DNA of 64,000 bases from Selenihalanaerobacter shriftii (GTDB lineage Bacteria > Bacillota > Halanaerobiia > Halobacteroidales > Acetohalobiaceae): the NCBI RefSeq assembly GCF_900167185.1, contig NZ_FUWM01000005.1, forward strand, positions 62,001 through 126,000, read 5' to 3'. The stretch's first letter is position 1; each line of letters starts with the position of its first letter. The translations under genes and the position numbers were made by a program. This document shows, piece after piece, positions 25,607 through 34,837 of this stretch. The notes under the pieces are model-generated. The model made no database searches and was not told where the DNA came from. It worked only from the letters and a program-made list of their open reading frames with translations.

Positions 25607-26221
25607 TTGAAAATTATTGAAGATCCAAAAGCAATAGAAGCAAAAAGTATGCAGATTATAGAAGAAGTGGCTAATTTAGATTATGCTGAACGAGAAAAAA
25701 AAGTAGTTAAAAGGGTTATTCATGCTACAGCTGACTTTGATTTTAAAGATTTAATTATTATTGCTGATGAGGCAATTGAATCAGGTTTAAAAGCTTTAAA
25801 ATCAGGATCTAATATTGTAACTGATGTTAATATGTTACGAGCCGGTATTAATAAGCGAAAATTAGGTGCTTTAGGTGGAGAATTAGAATGTTTTATTAGT
25901 AATGAAGATGTAGCTAAGGAAGCAAAAGAGTTAGGAATTACTCGGTCAATGATGTCTATGCGTAAAGCTAGTAAAAACCCTAAAAATAAGATTTTTTCTA
26001 TAGGTAATGCGCCTACTGCTCTTTTTGAATTAATGAAGTTAATAGAAGCTGGGAAAGTAGAACCTGAATTAATTATTGGTACTCCAGTTGGATTTGTAGG
26101 AGCTAAGGAATCTAAGGCGGAATTAGAAAAGTTAGATATTCCATTTATTACTGTAAAAGGAAGAAAAGGAGGAAGTAGTGTAGCAGCATCGATTACAAAT
26201 GCTTTGTTGTATATGACTTAA
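25607..26221 (+). CDS. cbiC: cobalt-precorrin-8 methylmutase
   Basis: CbiC (204 aa) moves the C11 methyl group to C12, giving cobyrinic acid. TTG start at 25607 with AAGGAGGTAG upstream. Family blocks: AIEAKSMQIIEE near the N-terminus, KRVIHATADFDF with the catalytic His (about 44), IVTDVNMLRAGI, MSMRKA, IFSIGNAPTALFEL, and IIGTPVGFVGAKESK. Confidence 0.95.
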   Translation: MKIIEDPKAIEAKSMQIIEEVANLDYAEREKKVVKRVIHATADFDFKDLIIIADEAIESGLKALKSGSNIVTDVNMLRAGINKRKLGALGGELECFISNEDVAKEAKELGITRSMMSMRKASKNPKNKIFSIGNAPTALFELMKLIEAGKVEPELIIGTPVGFVGAKESKAELEKLDIPFITVKGRKGGSSVAASITNALLYMT

Positions 26222-26293
26222 AAAAAGATATAGTATAAAAAAATGATGATTGTTAAGTTGGAAAGTAAAAGTAGAGGATTAGAGGTGACAGTC

Positions 26294-27424
26294 ATGTTTG
26301 AATCATATGTAGTACGGGATGGCAAAAAATTAAGAAGAGGATATACTACTGGAACTACTGCTGCTGGAGCTGCAAAGGCTGCTACAGATACTCTATATTC
26401 CGGAAGATTAGTTAGGAAGGTCAAGGTTGACACTCCTGCTAAGATAGTTGTAGATTTAGAAGTAATCAAGATAAAAAAGAAAGAGAATCAAGTCAGTTGC
26501 ACTATTCTTAAAGATGGTGGAGATGACCCAGATATTACTGATGGTTTAGAAATTATAGCTGAAGTAAGCAAAATAGAAAGTGGAGTTGAACTTGAAGGTG
26601 GTCAGGGAGTAGGAAAGGTGACTAAGCCTGGATTAGTAGTTGAAGTTGGAGAAGTTGCTATAAATCCTGTGCCGCGCAAGATGATCATTCAAGAAGTAAA
26701 GAAAGTCTTACCACCAAAGGCAGGAGTTAAGATTAAGATTAAAGTATCTCGCGGTGAAGAAATAGCTAAGAAGACCTTTAATCCTCGTTTAGGAATTGAA
26801 GGTGGAATTTCAATTTTAGGCACCACGGGCATTGTAGAACCAATGTCTAAAAAGGCATATAAGGAGTCCTTAGTAGTAGCTATAGACCAGGCTATAGCCG
26901 AAGGAAATAAAGAGTTAGTCTTTATTTTTGGGAATTATGGTAAGCGAATGGCTAAGAGTTTAGGAGTCCCTGATAATCAGTGGGTGAAGATGAGTAATTT
27001 CGTTGGCTATATGTTAAAGAGAGCAGCTGAAAAAGGGATAAAAAGAATTATTTTATTAGGGCATATAGGAAAGTTAGTTAAGGTAGCAGCTGGAATTTTT
27101 GATACTCATAGTAAAGTGTCTGATGCTAGATTAGAAACAATTGCTGCTTATACTGCTAGTCTAGGTGGTAGTCAGCAAGTGATAGAAAGAATTTTGCAAG
27201 CTAATACTACAGAAGAGGCACTCCAAATTTTAAAAGAGGTAGGTTTAGCAGAAAACGTCTTTGAAACCCTAGCTCAACGGGTAGTAACTAAAGCTACAGA
27301 AAAAGTAGATGGAGCAATAGATTTTGGTTCTATTTTATTTTCAATGGATAAAGAGGTCTTAGGCAGTGATGGAGTAGAGTTAGAGAAAGGTGATAAAGAA
27401 TGGAAAATCAAATCTATATCCTAG
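26294..27424 (+). CDS. cbiD: cobalt-precorrin-5B C1-methyltransferase
   Basis: CbiD methylates C1 during ring contraction in the anaerobic pathway. Start ATG 26294 (376 aa) is chosen because AGAGGTGA lies just before it, whereas the ATG at 26243 has no site and adds residues before the usual N-terminus. Family blocks: LRRGYTTGTTAAGAAKAA, ILKDGGDDPDITDGLEI, NPVPRKMI, LGTTGIVEPMSKKAY, and ILLGHIGKLVKVAAGIFDTHS. Overlaps cbiE by 25 bp. Confidence 0.95.
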   Translation: MFESYVVRDGKKLRRGYTTGTTAAGAAKAATDTLYSGRLVRKVKVDTPAKIVVDLEVIKIKKKENQVSCTILKDGGDDPDITDGLEIIAEVSKIESGVELEGGQGVGKVTKPGLVVEVGEVAINPVPRKMIIQEVKKVLPPKAGVKIKIKVSRGEEIAKKTFNPRLGIEGGISILGTTGIVEPMSKKAYKESLVVAIDQAIAEGNKELVFIFGNYGKRMAKSLGVPDNQWVKMSNFVGYMLKRAAEKGIKRIILLGHIGKLVKVAAGIFDTHSKVSDARLETIAAYTASLGGSQQVIERILQANTTEEALQILKEVGLAENVFETLAQRVVTKATEKVDGAIDFGSILFSMDKEVLGSDGVELEKGDKEWKIKSIS

Positions 27425-28026
27425 GGATAGGTCCTGGTTCAGAAGAATATTTATTACCAATTATTAAACGCCTAGCAACTGAATCTGATGTCTTAATTGG
27501 TGGCAGAAGAGCTTTAGATCTTTTTTCAGATTTAGATAAAGAGGAATTAGTTATTAAAGCAGATTTAGAAAAAAATCTAAATTATATTAAAGAAAATTAT
27601 AAGAAACGTCAGATTGCAGTTTTAGTTTCAGGAGATCCAGGACTTTATAGTATGTTAAATTATTTATCTAAGCATTTTAGTCGAGATGAATTTAAAGTTA
27701 TCCCTGGAATTAGTTCTTTACAATTAGGCTTTGCTAAAGCAAAGTTAGTTTGGCAAGATGCTAAAATTACTAGTTTACACGGTAGAGATAAATCAGAATT
27801 ATTAGATTTTCTAAGAAAAAATGATAAAGTAGGATTCTTTACTGATCATAAATTTCCCCCAAATGAAATTGCTAAATATTTATTAAATAATGGTATGCAA
27901 GACCGCCGGGCTTTTGTAGGTGAGCGATTATCATACGATGATGAAAGAAATATTGATGGCACCTTAGAAGAAATAAGTAAACATGATGATTTTAAGATGT
28001 CAGTAATGGTGATCTATAATGAATAA
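27400..28026 (+). CDS. cbiE: cobalt-precorrin-7 C5-methyltransferase
   Basis: SAM-dependent tetrapyrrole methylase (208 aa). N-terminal ILGIGPGSEEYLLP is the class-III methylase glycine motif, VLVSGDPGLYSML the second, and IPGISSLQLGFAKAKLVWQDA is typical of CbiE. It overlaps both cbiD (25 bp) and cbiT (8 bp); cbiE and cbiT are separate here, whereas they are fused as CobL in aerobic producers. Confidence 0.94.
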   Translation: MENQIYILGIGPGSEEYLLPIIKRLATESDVLIGGRRALDLFSDLDKEELVIKADLEKNLNYIKENYKKRQIAVLVSGDPGLYSMLNYLSKHFSRDEFKVIPGISSLQLGFAKAKLVWQDAKITSLHGRDKSELLDFLRKNDKVGFFTDHKFPPNEIAKYLLNNGMQDRRAFVGERLSYDDERNIDGTLEEISKHDDFKMSVMVIYNE

Positions 28027-28609
28027 TTGGCAGTTTCAGACTCCTGGCATCCCTGATGATTACTTTATTAGAGGTCAGGTCCCTATGACTAAAGAAGAGG
28101 TGAGAGCCCTTACTATCTCTAAGTTAAGACTAAAGAAAGATAGCATAGTCTATGATATCGGGGCTGGAACCGGTTCTTTAACAATAGAGGCCGGTTTGAT
28201 TGCTAATGAAGGGGAAGTATGGTCAATTGAAAGGAAGATTGAAGGTATTGATTTAATTGAAAAAAATATTAATAAATTTAAATTAGATAATATTAATGTC
28301 ATAAGCGGAGAAGCTCCACAAGCCCTAGAAGGATTACCATCAGCAAATAGAGTGATTATAGGTGGAAGTGGAGGAAGGTTAGCGGAAATATTGGAGATAG
28401 TTGATCAAAATTTAAAGCCAGAAGGCAGAATTGTTGTTAATGCAATAACTTTAGAAACATTATTAGATGCTAAGCAGAATTTATTAGATTTAAATTATGA
28501 ATTAGATATAGTGACAGTTAATATTACAAGAACTAAAGAGGTAGGCGATTATTATATGCTAGAAGGACAGAATCCTGTTTATATTATTGCTGGTGAGAGG
28601 AGAAGATAA
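28019..28609 (+). CDS. cbiT: cobalt-precorrin-6B C15-methyltransferase (decarboxylating)
   Basis: CbiT (196 aa), a Rossmann-type SAM methyltransferase that methylates C15 and removes the C12 acetate carboxyl. Features: GIPDDYFIRGQVPMTKEEVRAL at the N-terminus, SAM motif VYDIGAGTGSLTIEAGL, and VIIGGSGGRLAEIL. Overlaps cbiE by 8 bp; its 3' end carries the ribosome-binding site of cbiL. Confidence 0.95.
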   Translation: MNNWQFQTPGIPDDYFIRGQVPMTKEEVRALTISKLRLKKDSIVYDIGAGTGSLTIEAGLIANEGEVWSIERKIEGIDLIEKNINKFKLDNINVISGEAPQALEGLPSANRVIIGGSGGRLAEILEIVDQNLKPEGRIVVNAITLETLLDAKQNLLDLNYELDIVTVNITRTKEVGDYYMLEGQNPVYIIAGERRR

Positions 28610-28610
28610 G

Positions 28611-29327
28611 ATGACTGGTAAATTTTATGGAGTAGGAGTGGGACCTGGAGATCCTGAATTAATGACACTAAAGGCTAAAAGAGTATTAGAGAATGTGGAT
28701 ATCATTTGTACTCCTAAATCAGCAGTTGGTAAGGAGAGTATAGCGTTATCTATAGTTGAAAAGGTTTTAGAAAGAGAGATAACAATTAAAGAATTAATAT
28801 TTCCTATGACTCATGACCAAGATAAATTGAATGCTTTTTGGAATGAAGCCAGTGTTGAGATTAGAGATGAATTAGAAGCAGGTAAAGATGTTGCTTTTAT
28901 TACTATTGGTGATCCATTATTATATAGTACTTATATTTATGTTTTAAAGAGGTTACAAGGAGATGGGATTGAGATAGAAACGGTTCCAGGGATTAATTCA
29001 TATTCAGCTTGTGCAGCAGCTATGAATCGACCTTTGGCTGAAAAGAATGAAACAGTAGCTATTATTCCTGCAGCTTATGATTATGATGATTTAGAAGAGA
29101 CGTTAAAGAAATTTGATAATTCAGTATTAATGAAGGTGGCCAGTAATTTCGATGAAGTAGTCGATAAACTAGAAGAGGCAGGAGTTAAAGATTATTCATT
29201 CTATGCTAGTAAATGTGGACAAGAAGAAGAGGTTTTAACTACTGACTTAGATTCATTAGTTGGTAAAGATTTAGATTACCTATCTATGATAATTGCTAAA
29301 GATGCAATTAAGGAGGATGATGAATAA
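28611..29327 (+). CDS. cbiL: cobalt-factor II (precorrin-2) C20-methyltransferase
   Basis: CbiL (238 aa from ATG 28611, preceded by GAGAGGAGAAG; the upstream in-frame start at 28587 lies inside cbiT). Class-III methylase with GVGVGPGDPELMTLKAKRVLE, ITIGDPLLYSTY and VPGINSYSACAAAMNRPL. The start is one base after the cbiT stop codon. Confidence 0.94.
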   Translation: MTGKFYGVGVGPGDPELMTLKAKRVLENVDIICTPKSAVGKESIALSIVEKVLEREITIKELIFPMTHDQDKLNAFWNEASVEIRDELEAGKDVAFITIGDPLLYSTYIYVLKRLQGDGIEIETVPGINSYSACAAAMNRPLAEKNETVAIIPAAYDYDDLEETLKKFDNSVLMKVASNFDEVVDKLEEAGVKDYSFYASKCGQEEEVLTTDLDSLVGKDLDYLSMIIAKDAIKEDDE

Positions 29328-30091
29328 TGAAGGTATACTTTATTGGAGCAGGACCAGGAGATCCAGAATTAATTACAGTTAAAGGTCAAAAGATTATTAA
29401 GAAGGCAGACTTAATTATTTATGCTGGTTCATTAGTGAATCCAGCTGTTTTGGATGTTGCAAAAAATAATTCCGAAATTTATGATAGTGCAGCCATGACT
29501 TTAGAAGAGGTTTTAGAGAAGATGGAAGCAGCTATAGCTGATGGAAAGCTAGTTGCTAGAGTGCATACCGGAGATCCAAGTATTTATGGGGCAATTCAAG
29601 AACAGATGGATGCTTTAGAGGAAAAAGGAATTGATTATGAAGTAATACCAGGAGTTAGCTCTTTTTTAGCTACAGCTGCAGCATTAAAGCGGGAATATAC
29701 TCTACCCGATGTAAGTCAGACAGTAATTGTTACTAGACTAGAGGGGAGAACTAGCGTCCCAGATAAAGAGAAACTTCATAAATTAGCTAAGCATAATGCT
29801 TCTATGGCCATCTTCTTAAGTGTACACATGATTGAAGATGTGGTTAAAGAGTTAGCCCAAGAATATCCTATAAAAACTCCAGTAGCTGTAGTTCAGAAAG
29901 CATCTTGGTTTGATGAGAAAAAGGTAGTAGGCACATTAGAAACGATTGCTGCTAAAGTTAAAGAAGCAGAAATTAATAAGACAGCTATGGTTGTAGTTGG
30001 TGACTTCTTAGATACTGAATACTCTAAATCTAAACTTTATGATAAAGACTTTAGCCATGAATATAGGAAGAGTAAGACTGGGAGTAATTAA
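29327..30091 (+). CDS. cbiF: cobalt-precorrin-4 C11-methyltransferase
   Basis: CbiF (254 aa): YFIGAGPGDPELITVKGQKII at the N-terminus, IYAGSLVNP, RVHTGDPSIYGAIQEQM, and YEVIPGVSSFLATAAALKREYTLP, all diagnostic for CbiF/CobM. It shares bases with the cbiL stop codon; cbiG follows after 2 bp. Confidence 0.96.
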   Translation: MKVYFIGAGPGDPELITVKGQKIIKKADLIIYAGSLVNPAVLDVAKNNSEIYDSAAMTLEEVLEKMEAAIADGKLVARVHTGDPSIYGAIQEQMDALEEKGIDYEVIPGVSSFLATAAALKREYTLPDVSQTVIVTRLEGRTSVPDKEKLHKLAKHNASMAIFLSVHMIEDVVKELAQEYPIKTPVAVVQKASWFDEKKVVGTLETIAAKVKEAEINKTAMVVVGDFLDTEYSKSKLYDKDFSHEYRKSKTGSN

Positions 30092-30093
30092 TA

Positions 30094-31158
30094 ATGAAAT
30101 TAGCAATAATGGCTGTAACTAAAGGTGGATTAGCTACAGCTAAAGAGATAGCAGATAGTTATAGCGATGAAGTTGATATTTTTATTTCTGATAAGTTAGG
30201 TAAGCAGATAGATGATTTAGAAGGAATCAATCAGTATTCAGGTAGACTAAAGGGATTAGTTGAAGATATCTTTGATCAGTATGATGGTCTAATATTCGTT
30301 ATGGCTTTAGGGATTGTAGTTAGGGTAATAGCTGGTATTTTAGATGATAAAAGAAGTGATCCAGCTGTCATTACAATTGATGAGACTAAAGAATTCGTAA
30401 TTAGTACTTTATCAGGCCATTTAGGTGGCGCTAATGAATTAGCAGTAAGTATAGCCAATTTAATCAATGCTAAACCAGTAGTTACTACGGCGACTGATTG
30501 TCAAAATAAATTAGCAATTGATATGGTAGCTAAAAAACTAAACTGTGAAATAGAACCTTTTTCGAATTTAACGAGGATTAATGCAGCCATAGTTAATGAT
30601 AAAGAAGTGAATATCTTTACAGATTATGAATTAGATTTAGAATTGACTGATAATATGAAACTATACCCTTTAACTAAATTAGGAGAGGTTTCTAAGGTAG
30701 CAACAGTAATTATTTCAAATCAACAATTAAATCTACCTGCTGAAATTAAAAAAACGTCATATTTATGGTTAAAGCCAAGGAATTTAGTAGTTGGAATTGG
30801 ATGTCGCCGAGGTATTTCTAAAGATAAAATTGAAAAGGCAGTGAGAACAGCTTTAACAAAGATTGATAAGAACTTGAGGCAAGTGAGATTTTTAGCAACT
30901 ATTGATCTTAAAGCTAATGAAGAAGGTTTGTTGGAATATGCTAAGGAGAATGAATTTAATCTAAATATTATTTCTCGAGAAGAAATTAAAGCAACTGACT
31001 TAGAATTTACAACTTCGGAGTTTGTTAAAAAAATAATAGGAGTTGGTGGAGTATGCGAACCAGTAGCATTATTGAGTGGAAAGAGGATGGAATTACTCTT
31101 AAAGAAGCAGAAATTACAAGGAGTGACAGTAGCAATTGCCGAGGAGAGATTTATGTAG
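30094..31158 (+). CDS. cbiG: cobalt-precorrin-5A hydrolase
   Basis: CbiG (354 aa) opens the delta-lactone and releases acetaldehyde. The N-terminal domain has FVMALGIVVRVIAGILDDKRSDPAVITIDE and ISTLSGHLGGANELA; a middle region follows; the C-terminal domain begins at LVVGIGCRRGISKDKIE (about 230) and ends IGVGGVCEPVALLSG. Length is normal. The next gene (cbiH) begins within its 3' end. Confidence 0.95.
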   Translation: MKLAIMAVTKGGLATAKEIADSYSDEVDIFISDKLGKQIDDLEGINQYSGRLKGLVEDIFDQYDGLIFVMALGIVVRVIAGILDDKRSDPAVITIDETKEFVISTLSGHLGGANELAVSIANLINAKPVVTTATDCQNKLAIDMVAKKLNCEIEPFSNLTRINAAIVNDKEVNIFTDYELDLELTDNMKLYPLTKLGEVSKVATVIISNQQLNLPAEIKKTSYLWLKPRNLVVGIGCRRGISKDKIEKAVRTALTKIDKNLRQVRFLATIDLKANEEGLLEYAKENEFNLNIISREEIKATDLEFTTSEFVKKIIGVGGVCEPVALLSGKRMELLLKKQKLQGVTVAIAEERFM

Positions 31159-31874
31159 TAGGGTTAGGACCAGGTGATTTAGAGTATTTAAGTATTAAGG
31201 CTTTTAAAGTAATTAAAGAGGTAGATGTGGTAGTTGGTTACAATACTTATATTGACTTATTAGAAGATTTAATTGATGAAGAGCAAGAAGTAATTTCTAC
31301 AGGGATGACTAAGGAGGTAGATCGAACTCAATTAGCAGTGGAAGCAGCCCAGGATGGCAAAAGGGTAGCTATGATTAGTAGCGGTGATGCAGGGGTTTAT
31401 GGTATGGCCGGTTTAGTATTAGAGATGGTAGCAGAGAACGAGTTAGATTTATCTGTTGAAATTATCCCAGGGATAACTGCCGCTAATGCAGCAGCTTCTA
31501 CTTTAGGAGCACCGTTAATGCATGATTATGCGGTGATTAGTTTAAGTGATCTTTTAACACCTTGGGAAGTAATTATTGATAGATTAGAAAAAGCTGCAGC
31601 AGGTGATTTTGTAATAGCTCTTTATAATCCTAAAAGTAAGCAAAGAACAGAACAGATTAAAGAAGCACGAAATATATTTTTAAAACATAAAGCTCCAGAT
31701 ACCCCAGTAGGAATTGTTCGTAGTGCTAAGCGAGGAACTGAGGAAATGATGATTACAGATTTAGAAAACATGTTAAACCATGAGATTAATATGGTGACTA
31801 CTGTGATTATTGGTAATTCCGAGACATTTACTTTTGCTGACTTAATGATTACACCAAGGGGTTATGAATTATGA
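31053..31874 (+). CDS. cbiH: cobalt-precorrin-3B C17-methyltransferase
   Basis: CbiH methylates C17 and contracts the ring. The methylase domain starts at GEIYVVGLGPGDLEYLSIKA (residue 31 of the longest frame); further motifs are MISSGDAGVYGMAGL, IPGITAANAAASTLGAPLMHDYAVISLSD and FVIALYNPKSKQR. The start is uncertain. ATG 31053 has a plausible GGTGGAG site but forces a 106-bp overlap with cbiG and adds a 30-residue non-family leader. No other ATG, GTG or TTG lies in frame before the core; an ATT at 31149 directly after GAGGAGAG is the alternative. The core protein is about 240 aa, normal for CbiH. Confidence 0.9.
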   Translation: MRTSSIIEWKEDGITLKEAEITRSDSSNCRGEIYVVGLGPGDLEYLSIKAFKVIKEVDVVVGYNTYIDLLEDLIDEEQEVISTGMTKEVDRTQLAVEAAQDGKRVAMISSGDAGVYGMAGLVLEMVAENELDLSVEIIPGITAANAAASTLGAPLMHDYAVISLSDLLTPWEVIIDRLEKAAAGDFVIALYNPKSKQRTEQIKEARNIFLKHKAPDTPVGIVRSAKRGTEEMMITDLENMLNHEINMVTTVIIGNSETFTFADLMITPRGYEL

Positions 31875-32653
31875 TTTATGTCTTGTGTGGAACTAAAGAT
31901 AGCCGCAGAATAATTAAAGAATTATTAGAAGCTGATTATGAAGTGATAACTTCAGTCGTTACTAAATATGGTGAGCGTTTATTAAGGCAATTAGGTGATA
32001 TAGAGATAATTACAGGAAGATTAGATAAAGAGGAAATGGAAGAGATTATTAATAAATATGGGATTACAACAGTAATTGATGCTACCCACCCTTTTGCTGA
32101 AGAAGTTTCTCAAAATGCCATTGAAGCTACTAATAATTTAGATGTTCAATATGTTAGGTTTGAAAGAGAAGGTGTGATTCTGCCTGACAATGAATTAATT
32201 ATTAAAAAACTAGATTTTCAGTCAGCTATTAAGCATATAAATAAGAGATCCGGTAAAGTATTATTAACTATTGGTAGTAAAGAATTACCCGACTTTGTCG
32301 AAGGAATTTCTGACTTTGATCAGCGAGTTATAGTTAGAATTTTGCCTACATCTCAAGTGCTTAAAAAGTGTCAAAAAGATTTAAATATTCCGATAAAAAA
32401 TATCATAGCTATGCAAGGTCCTTTTAGTCGACGTTTAAATAAACAAATATTAATAGATTATGATATTGATTTATTAGTAACTAAAGCCAGTGGTAAAACA
32501 GGAGGATTAGAAGCTAAATTGATTGCAGCTCAAGATCTTGATATTCCTACTTTAGTAATCGAGCGACCAAAGTTAGATTATATTCAAGTAGTTTCAAGTC
32601 TAGAAGAATTAACAGTATATTTAGCTAAGTTAGATAAAGGAGTGGCAGGTTAA
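31871..32653 (+). CDS. cbiJ: cobalt-precorrin-6A reductase
   Basis: CbiJ (260 aa), NADH-dependent reductase of the macrocycle. It opens with IYVLCGTKDSRRIIKELLEADYEV and has the family motif VIDATHPFAEEVSQNAIEA (about 75-93), VLLTIGSKELPDF and MQGPFSRRLNKQI. It overlaps cbiH by 4 bp and shares one base with cobU. Confidence 0.94.
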   Translation: MIYVLCGTKDSRRIIKELLEADYEVITSVVTKYGERLLRQLGDIEIITGRLDKEEMEEIINKYGITTVIDATHPFAEEVSQNAIEATNNLDVQYVRFEREGVILPDNELIIKKLDFQSAIKHINKRSGKVLLTIGSKELPDFVEGISDFDQRVIVRILPTSQVLKKCQKDLNIPIKNIIAMQGPFSRRLNKQILIDYDIDLLVTKASGKTGGLEAKLIAAQDLDIPTLVIERPKLDYIQVVSSLEELTVYLAKLDKGVAG

Positions 32654-33279
32654 TGGAGACAGGAGGTCAAAAAGTAGTCTTAATTTTAGGAGGAGCCCGT
32701 AGTGGCAAAAGTTCATTTGCCGAGAAGGTAGCTGGAACTTTAGGAGGAAAAGATGTAACTTATATAGCCACAGCTGAAGCAAATGATAAAGAGATGGAAG
32801 AGAGAATTAAAAAACATCAAGAGGATAGACCAAGTGAGTGGCGGACAGTAGAGGAACCTAAAGATGTGGCAGAGAGAATAGCAGAATTGTCACAAGAAGC
32901 AGAAGTGATACTATTGGATTGCTTAACAGTTTTAGTTTCGAATATTCTTTTACAGGGAGAAGAATTTGGAACTGAGGATTATCAATTTACTGATGGAGAG
33001 AAGAAATCTAGAAAAACATTAGCTAAGATTGAAAAAATAGCTTCAAAATTACAGGAAGCTGAGGTTAACATAATTATTGTTTCTAATGAATTAGGTCAAG
33101 GTGTAGTTCCAGCATATCCTTTAAGTAGAGTCTATCGTGACACAGTAGGTAGGGCCAATCAAATTATAGCAGAAGTGGCTGATGAGGTGTATATTACTTA
33201 TGCTGGTCTTCCGGTTGAGATTAAAGAGTTAGGTCAAAAGACTATAGCAAGGTTTGGAGGAGATAAGGATGACTGCTAA
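32653..33279 (+). CDS. cobU: adenosylcobinamide kinase/adenosylcobinamide-phosphate guanylyltransferase
   Basis: CobU (208 aa) phosphorylates adenosylcobinamide and adds GMP. P-loop GGARSGKSSFAEK near residue 13; YIATAEANDKEMEERIKKHQEDRPSEWRTVEEP holds the guanylylated-His region (HQ..R); ILLDCLTVLVSN and NELGQGVVPAYPLSRVYRDTVGRANQ are family blocks. It overlaps the start of the first cbiP by 11 bp. Confidence 0.95.
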   Translation: METGGQKVVLILGGARSGKSSFAEKVAGTLGGKDVTYIATAEANDKEMEERIKKHQEDRPSEWRTVEEPKDVAERIAELSQEAEVILLDCLTVLVSNILLQGEEFGTEDYQFTDGEKKSRKTLAKIEKIASKLQEAEVNIIIVSNELGQGVVPAYPLSRVYRDTVGRANQIIAEVADEVYITYAGLPVEIKELGQKTIARFGGDKDDC

Positions 33280-34786
33280 AACTATCATGTTACAAGGAAC
33301 AGCCTCCAATGTAGGTAAAAGTATTTTAGCTACTGCTCTTTGTAGAATTTTTGCTGAAGATAGTTATAAAGTTGCTCCTTTTAAAGGATGGAATATGGCA
33401 TTAAATTCTTATGTGACCCAGGATGGTGGAGAGATTGGCACGGCACAGGCAATTCAGGCTCAAGCTGCTCAAGTAGAAGCTACTGTTGATATGCAGCCAT
33501 TCTTATTGAAGCCTAAAGGTGATGGAAAGTCTCAAGTAATTAAACATGGCAGACCTTTAGCAGATTTGGGTTTAAAAGAACAAGATGAAGATTATCGTGC
33601 TGATGCATTAAAAACGATTAAAAATTCTTTAAACAGATTATGTCAACAATTTGAGATAGTGGTTTTAGAAGGTGCTGGTAGCCCAGCAGAGATCAATATT
33701 AAAAAACAGGATTTAGCTAATATGAATGTTGCAAAAATAAGAAAGTCTCCAGTTTTATTAGTAGCAGATGTAGATAGAGGAGGAGCTTTGGCATCAGTAG
33801 TAGGAACTATCGAATTATTACCACCAAAAGAGAAGAAATTAGTAGCTGGTATTATCCTTAATAAGTTTCGAGGTGATATTGAATTATTAAAACCAGGAAT
33901 TGATATTATAGAAGAGGAGACAGGCATACCAGTTTTAGGAGTTATTCCTTATTTTAAAGATTTCAGAATTCCTGCAGAAGATTCTGTAGCATTAACTCAA
34001 CTAACAGATCAAGAAGCTGAAATAGAGATAGCGGTAATTCGGTTGCCTCACATCTCTAACTTTACTGATTTAGAACCTTTTGAACAAGAGCCAAATACTG
34101 AAGTGAGATATATTAATCAAACTGATTATTTAGGAGAGCCTGATTTAATTATTATTCCAGGGACTAAAAACACAATAGATGATTTAGTTTATTTAAAAGA
34201 AAGTGGATTAGCTGAACAAATCTGTACTGCTGCTAAGAATAATATTCCAATAATTGGCGTTTGTGGTGGTTATCAAATGCTAGGACAAAAGATTTATGAC
34301 CCAGAAGGCACAGAGTCTAATTGGGAAGAGATAAAAGGATTAGGTTTATTACCTATTGAGACTAATTTTAGTTCTAATAAATTAACATTTCAAGCTGAAG
34401 CTATTATAGAGGGTGGAGGAGAATTTTTAACTGACTTAAAAGAGAGTAAAGTAGAAGGATATGAAATTCATATGGGGACTAGTCAACTTTTGAATGATAA
34501 TCTTCCAGCCTTTCGAATTAAAAAGAGAGGCAATGATTCCGTCAATATTGCTGATGGAGCAGTTAGTGAAGATGGTTTGATTTTAGGAACTTATTTACAT
34601 GGGATTTTTGACAATGATACTTTTAGAAGGAATTTGATTAATACTTTACGACAAAAGAGAGGTTTAGAACCTTTAGATGAAGAGGTAAAATCACTAAAAG
34701 AAGAATTAGAGAGTAGTTATAATAAGTTAGCAGATATAGTACGAGAGAATATTGATTTAGAAAAGCTTTATGAGATTATAAAATAA
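33269..34786 (+). CDS. cbiP: divergent cobyric acid synthase paralogue (CbiP-like, first copy)
   Basis: A 505-residue amidoligase of the CobQ/CbiP family (start ATG 33269 after GGAGGAG). The N-terminal P-loop is MLQGTASNVGKSILATALCR, and the C-terminal glutaminase has Cys in GVCGGYQMLG and His in GTYLHGIFD, so both catalytic halves look intact. It departs from the family at otherwise near-constant sites: APFKGWNMALNS instead of APFKSQNMALNS, EIGTAQ for EIGRAQ, MQPFLLKP for MNPxLLKP, and DRGGALAS for DKGGVFAS. The next gene is a second, canonical copy. It may share the four side-chain amidations or act on a different corrinoid intermediate. Which copy is the main CbiP is inferred from motif conservation only. 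Confidence 0.88.
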   Translation: MTAKTIMLQGTASNVGKSILATALCRIFAEDSYKVAPFKGWNMALNSYVTQDGGEIGTAQAIQAQAAQVEATVDMQPFLLKPKGDGKSQVIKHGRPLADLGLKEQDEDYRADALKTIKNSLNRLCQQFEIVVLEGAGSPAEINIKKQDLANMNVAKIRKSPVLLVADVDRGGALASVVGTIELLPPKEKKLVAGIILNKFRGDIELLKPGIDIIEEETGIPVLGVIPYFKDFRIPAEDSVALTQLTDQEAEIEIAVIRLPHISNFTDLEPFEQEPNTEVRYINQTDYLGEPDLIIIPGTKNTIDDLVYLKESGLAEQICTAAKNNIPIIGVCGGYQMLGQKIYDPEGTESNWEEIKGLGLLPIETNFSSNKLTFQAEAIIEGGGEFLTDLKESKVEGYEIHMGTSQLLNDNLPAFRIKKRGNDSVNIADGAVSEDGLILGTYLHGIFDNDTFRRNLINTLRQKRGLEPLDEEVKSLKEELESSYNKLADIVRENIDLEKLYEIIK

Positions 34787-34837
34787 ATTATTAAATTTTA
34801 TAAAATTGTAGATTAACATATTAATGAGGTGACAGGA

